Origin: Listeria monocytogenes | GTDB taxonomy: Bacteria > Bacillota > Bacilli > Lactobacillales > Listeriaceae | Assembly (NCBI RefSeq): GCF_900187225.1 | Contig: NZ_LT906436.1 | Location: forward strand, 2,667,501 to 2,731,500 | Direction: 5' to 3' | Length of the DNA: 64,000 bases | Notes under the pieces: generated by a model | What the model was told of the DNA's origin: nothing | Database searches by the model: none | The model's input: the letters and a program-made list of their open reading frames with translations, nothing else | Shown here: positions 16,709-23,620 of the stretch, in pieces | How the letters are laid out: every line of letters starts with the position of its first letter | How positions within the stretch are numbered: the first letter of the stretch is position 1 | Made by a program: the position numbers and the translations under genes

Positions 16709-16819
16709 TTATTTTTTTGATAAACGAAACTTTTTATAAATCTTAAATCCTATAAAAACGATACCAATAACTAAAACAGCTTCTAATACAATTGGTATAT
16801 AAGGCGCTATCCAAGACAT
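16709..16819 (-). CDS. Small single-pass membrane peptide (36 aa)
   Basis: A 36-codon ORF starts at 16819, 14 nt after the stop of the secreted-protein gene, with AGGGAGGC 6 nt before the ATG. The peptide opens MSWIAPYIP, continues as one hydrophobic helix (about residues 8-25) and ends with a basic tail KIYKKFRLSKK, so an N-out/C-in orientation is likely. It lies directly before the terminator at 16655. I recognise no family. It could be a partner or immunity-like peptide for the upstream secreted protein, or an independent small membrane protein. Confidence 0.7.
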   Translation of the reverse strand: MSWIAPYIPIVLEAVLVIGIVFIGFKIYKKFRLSKK

Positions 16820-16833
16820 GCTTTTGCCTCCCT

Positions 16834-17367
16834 TTATTTAAAACTTGTAGTTAACTTTTTCCCGCTTACTGATGCTTTTAACGTAACATTCCAGTTAGAA
16901 ATCTTATTTTTACAATCAAATACATAACTAGCGCTTGAACCAGAGCTAGTTTTTGAAAGTTTAGATTTTTTCACATCAAGTCCTGGACTATAAAATTGAT
17001 ACCATGGATTATAAGCACTTGTAATTTTACCTTTACCCTTAGTAACATTAATCTTAGCATTAAACGAACAATTATATACACCACTATACCAGTATATTTT
17101 CCATGTACTTGTTCCATTTGCTAGCGAATAAGTTCCTTTTAACAGCGGTCTTTCGTCAATGATTGGCATTATACCTAAAGTTCCCTCTGTCCCGTTTTCC
17201 AAAACAATTTCTTTCTCTTGAGCTATGTTCCCATTTAAATCAAATGTTTCTACTTCCGCTTCTTGAATATTGTCTGGATTCTCTATTTCGGAAGCGCTAG
17301 CATTGATTACACCTACTCCTATTGTCATAATAAAAGTAAATACAGCAAAAAATAAAAATTCCTTCAT
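16834..17367 (-). CDS. Small secreted protein, DUF5626-like
   Basis: The product has 177 aa with a signal peptide: a short charged start, a hydrophobic run at about 4-21 and a cleavage region near INASASE. After an acidic linker, the C-terminal 100 residues form a beta-rich Trp/Tyr-containing domain (TWKIYWYSGVYNCSFNAKI...NPWYQFYSPG). This resembles what I remember of DUF5626 secreted proteins; the assignment is tentative and no function is known. The only candidate ribosome binding site (GAGAG) is weak. An upstream 14-bp inverted repeat may control it. Confidence 0.7.
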   Translation of the reverse strand: MKEFLFFAVFTFIMTIGVGVINASASEIENPDNIQEAEVETFDLNGNIAQEKEIVLENGTEGTLGIMPIIDERPLLKGTYSLANGTSTWKIYWYSGVYNCSFNAKINVTKGKGKITSAYNPWYQFYSPGLDVKKSKLSKTSSGSSASYVFDCKNKISNWNVTLKASVSGKKLTTSFK

Positions 17368-17404
17368 TTCATTCTCTCATCTAGTTGTGTTTCGTTTCAC
17401 AAAG

Positions 17405-17457
17405 ATTATATCATATAATTGTTACCGATTAAATACATAGCTCAATCGGTAACAATT
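17405..17457 (-). promoter_or_regulatory. Promoter with a perfect 14-bp inverted repeat
   Basis: AATTGTTACCGATT (17417-17430) and AATCGGTAACAATT (17444-17457) are exact reverse complements separated by 13 nt. A minus-strand TATAAT occupies 17405-17410 and a weak TTTAAT lies 17 bp upstream, so one arm falls between -35 and -10. No U tract follows, which argues for an operator rather than a terminator. Confidence 0.6.
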
Positions 17458-17531
17458 TCACTAATATATGAGTAAACAGGCCTTTTGATTCCTCTGAATA
17501 TAACAAAGAACTCGGAAATTATTCAGACGAC

Positions 17532-18641
17532 TTATTTTTCTTCTATTAAATCGGCATCTGACCGAATAATCGCTAGCACAACGCCTACCGCAATAAAATT
17601 ACCAAGCACAGCACTCCCACCATAACTAATGAATGGAAGCGGAATCCCCGTGAGCGGCATAAGTCCAACAGTCATACCAATATTTTCAAAAATATTAAAT
17701 GCAAAACTAACTGCAAAGCCCGCTAAAACAAGCGAAGAAAAAGTATTCTTCATCAATAGCGCTGCCATAATTAATTGATGGATAAGTACCATAAATAAAA
17801 TTAACAACAAACTTACACCAACAAACCCAAACTGATGCCCAATCGTACTAAAAATCATATCTGTATGACTTTCAGGAATATACGCATTTGTTCCTGAACT
17901 ACCAGTCATCATCCCCGAACCAACAGCTTTCATTGACAAATTGAGCTGGTACACTGCATCAGGATCTGTCGTTGGATCAAGCCACGTCTGAATCCGCGAA
18001 AACTGGTACGCGTGAAACCCAATTTTCTCTAATAAGCTAATGTGATACACGACAACATACATCCCAATTGTTGCAGCTGTTAAGATTAACGTAATAATTC
18101 CGACCATCAGCTTCGTCGATTTAATTGCCAGTAAAATAATCGCTAGCGCCGTAACCCCATAAACAATCGTCGTACCAAGGTCTGGTTGTTTCATAATTAA
18201 TAGTAATACTATCCCAGTAAGCACCGTCAGAATCCCTAATTGTTTCCATTTTTGTGCTTGATATTTCACTGCAAAATGCGCCAATACAAAGATAAATATG
18301 GATTTTACTACTTCAGAAGGTTGAAAAGATAGCCCAGCGAAGCGATACCAACGAGTCGCCCCATTTATATTTTGAACTAACGGATTAGGAATGAGTATAC
18401 CTAGTAGTGTAATGACCATAATCACATACAGCCAAATCGCATGATGGCGTAAAAATTCTATCGGGAGCCTAGAAACTCCAAAACAAGTAAGCGTCCCAAT
18501 TGCCAAAAACACCAATTGCATTCCCAAAAAATTCGTATTGTACTGGTTTGTCTGCTGAGCAAAATATATCGCCACACAACTAACTAAAGACAATAAGAAT
18601 ACCGATAGAATAATTCGGTTATAAAGTACATCTCGTTTCAT
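17532..18641 (-). CDS. SEDS peptidoglycan polymerase, RodA/FtsW family
   Basis: The 369-aa protein has about ten transmembrane segments. SEDS signatures are RWYRFAGLSFQPSEVVKSIF, KQPDLGTTIVYG, ESHTDMIFSTIGHQFGFVG and GIPLPFISYGGSAVLGNF. SEDS proteins polymerise glycan strands from lipid II with a partner class B PBP, and no PBP gene lies nearby. It overlaps the next upstream SEDS gene by 4 nt, so the two are co-translated. I recall it as one of the accessory listerial RodA proteins (RodA3). Confidence 0.9.
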   Translation of the reverse strand: MKRDVLYNRIILSVFLLSLVSCVAIYFAQQTNQYNTNFLGMQLVFLAIGTLTCFGVSRLPIEFLRHHAIWLYVIMVITLLGILIPNPLVQNINGATRWYRFAGLSFQPSEVVKSIFIFVLAHFAVKYQAQKWKQLGILTVLTGIVLLLIMKQPDLGTTIVYGVTALAIILLAIKSTKLMVGIITLILTAATIGMYVVVYHISLLEKIGFHAYQFSRIQTWLDPTTDPDAVYQLNLSMKAVGSGMMTGSSGTNAYIPESHTDMIFSTIGHQFGFVGVSLLLILFMVLIHQLIMAALLMKNTFSSLVLAGFAVSFAFNIFENIGMTVGLMPLTGIPLPFISYGGSAVLGNFIAVGVVLAIIRSDADLIEEK

Positions 18642-19768
18642 AAATACACGACCTCTCTCGTTTTAGCTAGTACATTCCGTCTCGCTGCCGCTAGTACAAA
18701 TCCGACTGCACATGAAAGCATGACGACCGAACTACCACCATAACTAATAAATGGCAACGGTACACCAGTAAGCGGAATAATCCCACTCACTCCACCGAGA
18801 TTCAAAAACATCTGCACCGACACCCAAGATGCAACACCGATACAAACCATCGAATCAAAAATAAAATGACTACTAATAGCAATGTAGAGTGCTGTAAAAC
18901 TTAGCGCCATCAACAAAAATATCGTCCAAATAACACCAAAAACACCAAGTTCCTCTGCAATTACCGTCATAATAAAATCCGTATGCGGCTCCGGCAAATA
19001 GCCTAACTTCTGGATACTGCCTCCCAAGCCATTTCCAAATATCCCACCGCTCCCAATCGCATAATAGCCATTTCTTAGTTGATAAGAAGCATCTAAATTA
19101 TCCAAATTAAACGGATCCAGAAAAGCAAATCTACCCAATTTTGCTGAACTAAAAAAGTCTGGGTGAAAGAAGTAAATCAGCATTGCTACAAGTAATAAGA
19201 GACCAAAAGTCCAAATTGCAACTCGCACAAGGCGTGTGAGGCCAACTCCGCTCGTTAAAAACAAAGCGACCCCAATAACACCTAAAATCAGTGCAGTGCC
19301 AAGATCCGGCTGCAAGAAGACAAGCCCCACTGTTAAAAATAAAAATCCAAGCAACCAATATTGTACGCGAACACCGCAACCTTTTTTCAAAAAAACCGTT
19401 GCGATTACTAGTATCAACAGCAATTTAACCATCTCAGTAGGTTGGAACGTCACACCCGCAATAGACAGCCATCTTTGCGCATTGTTCGCCGCGCTTCCTG
19501 TTAGAAGCACTAATAGCAGTAAGCCAAGCAAACTTCCAGCCAAAATCCGAAGCGTTCGTCTCAGGTAAAATAGTTGCACATTAATACGCGAGCAAACGAG
19601 TAGTCCTAAAAAACCAAGCCCATAAAAAAGTAATTGCCTATTAAAGAAATAACTCGGCTCCACTTTATATCGCATAACAGCAACACCATAACTCGTGCTA
19701 TAAACAAGTAGCAAACTCCATATCGCCAGAAGTAAATACGTTACAAATAGTACGCGTCCAGCACGCAT
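18638..19768 (-). CDS. SEDS peptidoglycan polymerase, FtsW family
   Basis: The 376-aa polytopic paralogue of the neighbouring SEDS gene contains RWLSIAGVTFQPTEMVKLLLI, LQPDLGTALILG, EPHTDFIMTVIAEELGVFG and GVPLPFISYGGSSVVML. It should be a lipid II polymerase acting in septal or peripheral wall synthesis. The ATG follows the stop of the magnesium ATPase directly, with GGAGTGG inside the ATPase 3' end, so expression is coupled to the transporter and to its magnesium-responsive leader. I recall this gene as FtsW2 of L. monocytogenes. Confidence 0.9.
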   Translation of the reverse strand: MRAGRVLFVTYLLLAIWSLLLVYSTSYGVAVMRYKVEPSYFFNRQLLFYGLGFLGLLVCSRINVQLFYLRRTLRILAGSLLGLLLLVLLTGSAANNAQRWLSIAGVTFQPTEMVKLLLILVIATVFLKKGCGVRVQYWLLGFLFLTVGLVFLQPDLGTALILGVIGVALFLTSGVGLTRLVRVAIWTFGLLLLVAMLIYFFHPDFFSSAKLGRFAFLDPFNLDNLDASYQLRNGYYAIGSGGIFGNGLGGSIQKLGYLPEPHTDFIMTVIAEELGVFGVIWTIFLLMALSFTALYIAISSHFIFDSMVCIGVASWVSVQMFLNLGGVSGIIPLTGVPLPFISYGGSSVVMLSCAVGFVLAAARRNVLAKTREVVYL

Positions 19769-22339
19769 TTAAATCCACTCCCGGAATTTCCGAATGTATA
19801 TAGTTTTCACCAGTTGCATCGTAGCCATATATCCAACCAAAATCAATATCAACCAAGGGAAATAACTACCAGGCAAGCTGACAAAACCAATGCTGTGGCC
19901 GAATCCTGTAAATGGAATAATAATCCCAAGCGCCATTACACTAAGCGTTGCAATCATGACTGGTGTAGCTGCTCGGCTTTGAATGAACGGTATTTTCTCT
20001 GTACGAATCATGTGTACGACTAATGTTTGCGTAAGTAAGCCAACCACGAACCAGCCACTGTGGAATAATGCTTGCTCCGCCACCGTATTCGCGCTAAATA
20101 CAAACCACATAATTAGAAACGTCGCAATATCAAAGATCGAACTCACCGGACCAATACATAGAATAAAGCGCAGCATTCCTTTTTGTTCCCATTGATGCGG
20201 CTTTTTCAAAAACGAACGGTCCATTTTGTCCCAAGGAAGTGTTAATTGGGAGAAATCATACAATAAATTTTGCAGTAAAAGGTGTAACGATAGCATTGGT
20301 AAAAATGGAATAAATGCACTTGCAACCAAAACACTAAACACATTACCAAAGTTAGAGCTGGCCGTCATTTTAAGGTATTTTAGAATATTACCGAATACAT
20401 TCCGACCCTCCATCACCGCATCATTTAAGACCGTTAAGCTTTTCTCAAGTAAGATGACTGAGCTGGCATCTTTTGTAATATCGGCCGCTGTATCAACCGA
20501 AATCCCAACATCTGCTTTCCTAAGAGCTGGAGCATCATTAATTCCGTCACCGAGGAATCCAACCGTATGCCCCGCTTTTTTAAGCAAACCAATGATTCGT
20601 GATTTTTGCATTGGGGTTAATTTAGCAAAAATGTGATATTTTCGCAGTTCGCGCGTAAGTTCTTCATCGGAAAGCTCTTCTATATCCGCACCTAGTAAAA
20701 ATCCGTTCGCTGGAATGCCGACTTCCTGACAAATCCGCTTCGTAACAATTTCGTTATCACCCGTCAAAACTTTTACGTTAATTTGGTTTTTAAAAAGATG
20801 AGCAATTGCTTCTTTCGTCGATGCTTTTACTGGATCGCGGAAACCTAGGAACCCCGCAATAATCATTTGTTCTTCGTCGGTCTTAGTAAATGCTTCTCCG
20901 ACTTTTCCAGTTTTATAGGCCACAGCAATCACGCGGATTCCTGAACGATTCATTTCTGCACACATGTCTTGAAGTTCGCTCTTTTCTGATTCAGATAGTG
21001 TCGAAACAGCATCACCAAATTCCTTATGAGTGCATACAGTGAGCATTTCTTCCACCGCGCCTTTTGTAATCATCCTTGTTTCTGCCCTATTTTCGACCAC
21101 CACGCTCAAACGGCGTCGATCAAAATTGAATGGAATCTCGCCAACTTTTTTCCAACCTGACGCAGTACTCTCATCTAAATTAGCAATAACTGCATGATCT
21201 AAAACATTTTTCCAGCCTGTTTGGAAGTAACTGTTTAAATAAGCCATTTTTAAGACGCTTTCTGAGGTTTCGCCAGCACTATCAATGTATTTTACAAGTT
21301 CTAGTTTATCTTCAGTGAGCGTGCCTGTTTTGTCCGTACATAAAATGTCCATTGCACCAATATTTTGAATGGCGCTCAGTTCTTTCATGATTACTTTTTT
21401 CTTCGACATATTGATTGCACCTTTTGCCAAGTTCGTGCTGACAATCATAGGTAGCATCTCAGGTGTGAGGCCAACCGCAATCGCTACTGCATATAGAAAT
21501 GCTTCTAACCAATTGCCCTTCATAAGCCCGTTAATCATAAATACAATCGGCACCATCACCATCATAAAATAAAATAGTAATTTCGAAATTGATTTAACAC
21601 CTTTATCAAAACTAGTATCGCCTCGGCGTTCAGTAGCTGCGATGGACAATGAACCAAAGAATGTCGAGCTTCCAGTCCGTAAAACAACTGCTCGGCCATG
21701 CCCACTTAACACATCTGTCCCCATAAATAATAGGTTTTCCCGTTCAAAAATTTCTGGATCGGCACGTTTGTCTTCCACAAATTTTTCAGCAGGAATCGAT
21801 TCTCCTGTGAGCGCCGATTGATTAATTAATAAATCCGTAGCCGAAATAACTCGCGCATCTGCTGGAATAATATCTCCCGCCGAAATTTCAATTAAATCTC
21901 CAGGTACGATTGCGTCTTGCATCACCAGATCCATGGAGCCATTTCGAATAACATTGACTCTATTTTTCACCATATTCTTTAACGCGTAACTCGCCCGTTC
22001 TGCTCTACTTGTTTGAATAAATCCAAGTATGCCGCTCGCAAGTATCATTAGTGCCATAATCACAGTCGCTTCCATGTCGTCCGTCAAATACGAAACAACC
22101 ATTAACATCGCTAAAATATAGATAAACGGATCATTAAACGCCCGAATAAAGAGCCGCAAATTTGATACTTTCTTTTCTTCCACAGTTTGATTGGGACCAA
22201 ATTCCGCTAATCTTTCTGTAACTTCTACGTTTGTGAGCCCCGTTTCCATAACACCTAACTTTTCCAAAACTTTTCCCTTGCCCATTTGTGATTCTTTGAG
22301 CAAATTGTTACCTTGCTTTTTTACGTGTAGTTTTTTCAT
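19769..22339 (-). CDS. mgtA: P-type ATPase, MgtA-like magnesium importer
   Basis: This 856-aa P3B-type ATPase shows TGES (QSALTGESIPAEKF), phosphorylation site ILCTDKTGTLTED, VKVLTGDNEIVTKRICQ and the hinge FLGDGINDAPALRKADVGIS, with about ten membrane helices. It imports magnesium at the expense of ATP. I place the start at ATG 22339, with GGAGGC 7 nt upstream; the in-frame TTG at 22354 would overlap that site. Its ribosome binding site lies in a small hairpin, and the gene is preceded by a leader ORF and an M-box riboswitch, so it should be induced by magnesium shortage. Confidence 0.95.
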   Translation of the reverse strand: MKKLHVKKQGNNLLKESQMGKGKVLEKLGVMETGLTNVEVTERLAEFGPNQTVEEKKVSNLRLFIRAFNDPFIYILAMLMVVSYLTDDMEATVIMALMILASGILGFIQTSRAERASYALKNMVKNRVNVIRNGSMDLVMQDAIVPGDLIEISAGDIIPADARVISATDLLINQSALTGESIPAEKFVEDKRADPEIFERENLLFMGTDVLSGHGRAVVLRTGSSTFFGSLSIAATERRGDTSFDKGVKSISKLLFYFMMVMVPIVFMINGLMKGNWLEAFLYAVAIAVGLTPEMLPMIVSTNLAKGAINMSKKKVIMKELSAIQNIGAMDILCTDKTGTLTEDKLELVKYIDSAGETSESVLKMAYLNSYFQTGWKNVLDHAVIANLDESTASGWKKVGEIPFNFDRRRLSVVVENRAETRMITKGAVEEMLTVCTHKEFGDAVSTLSESEKSELQDMCAEMNRSGIRVIAVAYKTGKVGEAFTKTDEEQMIIAGFLGFRDPVKASTKEAIAHLFKNQINVKVLTGDNEIVTKRICQEVGIPANGFLLGADIEELSDEELTRELRKYHIFAKLTPMQKSRIIGLLKKAGHTVGFLGDGINDAPALRKADVGISVDTAADITKDASSVILLEKSLTVLNDAVMEGRNVFGNILKYLKMTASSNFGNVFSVLVASAFIPFLPMLSLHLLLQNLLYDFSQLTLPWDKMDRSFLKKPHQWEQKGMLRFILCIGPVSSIFDIATFLIMWFVFSANTVAEQALFHSGWFVVGLLTQTLVVHMIRTEKIPFIQSRAATPVMIATLSVMALGIIIPFTGFGHSIGFVSLPGSYFPWLILILVGYMATMQLVKTIYIRKFREWI

Positions 22340-22343
22340 TTTC

Positions 22344-22424
22344 CTTGCCTCCAATTCTTTCTAGGCAAGCTGAGAATAACGTTTATGTGCGCCAGAGATG
22401 AAGGTTAGTCACTCTTGCAGCTTG
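22344..22424 (-). promoter_or_regulatory. Alternative RNA pairings controlling the mgtA ribosome binding site
   Basis: On the minus strand CTTGCCT (22369-22363) pairs perfectly with AGGCAAG (22350-22344), which contains part of the GGAGGC ribosome binding site of mgtA. A second segment, CAAGCTG at 22424-22418 inside the leader ORF, pairs perfectly with CAGCTTG at 22372-22366 and so competes for the same bases. One fold hides the ribosome binding site and the other frees it. Each pairing is 7 bp. Confidence 0.6.
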
Positions 22425-22478
22425 ATTACTATAATACGAGTCCGGTTCTTCTACTTCCTCTCCCTGATGGTGGTCCAT
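22383..22478 (-). CDS. Acidic leader peptide upstream of mgtA (31 aa)
   Basis: A 31-codon ORF lies between the riboswitch terminator and mgtA with a strong AAAGGAGATGA ribosome binding site. Residues 6-14 read GEEVEEPDS, an acidic and proline-containing run, and the peptide ends in LHLWRT. Acidic/proline runs early in a peptide are known to destabilise translating ribosomes at low magnesium, the basis of the enterobacterial mgtL leader. Codons 19-21 overlap a segment that can pair with the anti-ribosome-binding-site strand. A role as a translational magnesium sensor is inferred. Confidence 0.65.
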   Translation of the reverse strand: MDHHQGEEVEEPDSYYSNQAARVTNLHLWRT

Positions 22479-22512
22479 TGCCTTCATCTCCTTTCGAATT
22501 TTATCTAAGCTT

Positions 22513-22549
22513 AATTATCTGAAAAAAAGATTTTAATTCCCAGATAATT
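22513..22549 (-). other. Hairpin between riboswitch terminator and leader ORF
   Basis: AATTATCTG (22513-22521) and CAGATAATT (22541-22549) form a perfect 9-bp stem with a loop containing a T run. No U tract follows it on the minus strand, so it is more likely a structural or processing element than a terminator. Confidence 0.5.
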
Positions 22550-22566
22550 ATTTTCATAATAAACAT

Positions 22567-22600
22567 GAAAAAAGTCCTTACCAAAACCTCGGCAAGGACC
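22567..22600 (-). terminator. Riboswitch expression-platform terminator
   Basis: The minus strand reads GTCCTTGCC ... GGTAAGGAC, a 9-bp stem with one mismatch, followed by TTTTTT. It sits just downstream of the M-box aptamer and would stop transcription before mgtA when magnesium is bound. Confidence 0.85.
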
Positions 22601-22634
22601 CCTGAATTTATACGCATACTAAAACAGACTCCCC

Positions 22635-22798
22635 TCGCTAAAGTTTTGGCACTATGCAACGTAAAGAATACTCTTAGCCACATTATGGAAAGCCTTAATC
22701 CGACAATCCCTGTTCTACCCATTGGCGTCTTTGGACATTTTTGGGCAGTGGCCTGTGTTTGCATAGGAGCCTCACCTAACAGGCAAAACTACATATTT
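22635..22798 (-). ncRNA. M-box (ykoK) magnesium riboswitch aptamer
   Basis: The minus strand contains the hallmark M-box blocks in order: GTTAGGTGAGGCTCCTATG, ACAGGCCACTGCCC, AATGTCCAAAGACGCCAATG, GGTAGAACAGGGATTGTCGG, ATTAAGGCTTT and ACGTTGCATAGTGCC. It precedes a magnesium P-type ATPase and an intrinsic terminator, the expected context for a magnesium OFF switch acting by transcription termination. The exact ends are approximate. Confidence 0.96.
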
Positions 22799-22825
22799 AT
22801 TATCGCTCTAATCGTCTACGAGTTT

Positions 22826-22854
22826 AACATAGAAAATCTAAGCCCGCAAGACAA
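22826..22854 (-). promoter_or_regulatory. Promoter of the M-box/mgtA transcript
   Basis: The minus strand shows TTGTCT (22854-22849), a 17-bp spacer and TATGTT (22831-22826), about 30 bp upstream of the aptamer. Transcription would start near 22819. Confidence 0.65.
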
Positions 22855-22892
22855 AATGTAAAATACTTAACTTTTATTTAACTTTTCATGAT

Positions 22893-23459
22893 TTATTTCA
22901 ATAATTTTAATAAAACATCTGCTAATGAATCTGCGGTTGTTGTAATCGTTGGCGGGCGCTTATAAATATCATCGCGTACTTTTTCCACCATAATAAGCAA
23001 AATAACACTATTTAAAATCAAAGAAATCGCATCTGCTTCTTGCGCAGAGTTCTTACTCGGAACCATTTCTTTTACTTTTTCATTAACCCGCTCATACAAA
23101 TATTCCACAATCGACGGATCAATGAATTCCATATCTTTGCTGCCCATTTCTCGAACAGAAATCACCATAAAGTCCCGATATTTTTCATAAATATCCGAAA
23201 TAAATTGACTCGCTTGACGTAGAAACACCTTAGCACTCTCAAAATCTTTATCAAAAAATTGATTGATTTCGGCCTTCATACTTTCAAATTGGACTTCCAG
23301 CGTCATATGAATGAGATTGTCTTTACTCTTAAATTTTTTAAAAATCGTAGCTTCATTAATTCCAGCGGCTTCTGCTAATTGTCTTGTTGTGGAGCCTTTG
23401 ATGCCGTGTTTCGCCATCATACAAAGTGTTGCATCCATGATGGATTCGTTTGTGATCAT
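22893..23459 (-). CDS. TetR/AcrR-family transcriptional regulator
   Basis: The 188-aa protein has an N-terminal helix-turn-helix in KHGIKGSTTRQLAEAAGINEATIFKKFKSKDNLI (about 14-47) and a hydrophobic ligand-binding C-terminal half without a recognisable specificity. I choose ATG 23459 because GGGGGT is 8 nt upstream; the frame opening at 23477 would start at a TTG inside the upstream region. A 14-bp palindrome at 23483 suggests autoregulation. The divergent neighbour is the MurA autolysin, 162 bp away, which could share control. Confidence 0.87.
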   Translation of the reverse strand: MITNESIMDATLCMMAKHGIKGSTTRQLAEAAGINEATIFKKFKSKDNLIHMTLEVQFESMKAEINQFFDKDFESAKVFLRQASQFISDIYEKYRDFMVISVREMGSKDMEFIDPSIVEYLYERVNEKVKEMVPSKNSAQEADAISLILNSVILLIMVEKVRDDIYKRPPTITTTADSLADVLLKLLK

Positions 23460-23482
23460 TATTTTACCCCCGTTCAACTAAG

Positions 23483-23496
23483 TAAGCACTTGCTTA
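23483..23496. promoter_or_regulatory. Palindromic operator upstream of the TetR gene
   Basis: TAAGCA-CT-TGCTTA is a perfect 6-2-6 palindrome 23 bp upstream of the TetR start, in the position expected for an autoregulatory TetR operator. Confidence 0.65.
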
Positions 23497-23620
23497 TATT
23501 CAGTATAACAAATACTAGCCTTTTTGACAATTTAATTACAATTTGTCGATATCAATCATAAGTAATGTTAAGTATGTAATAATGGATGTAGAATATTTAA
23601 AGAATTGGAAGTGACTTACC

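Noticed and set aside
17493-17527. Possible terminator after the SEDS gene (TCTGAATA/TATTCAGA)
   Set aside because: The stem is only 8 bp with a 19-nt loop and no U tract follows on the minus strand; read-through into the secreted-protein gene remains possible.
22501-22764. 87-aa minus-strand reading frame through the mgtA leader
   Set aside because: It runs through the M-box aptamer and terminator, has no suitable ribosome binding site and its residues mirror riboswitch sequence.
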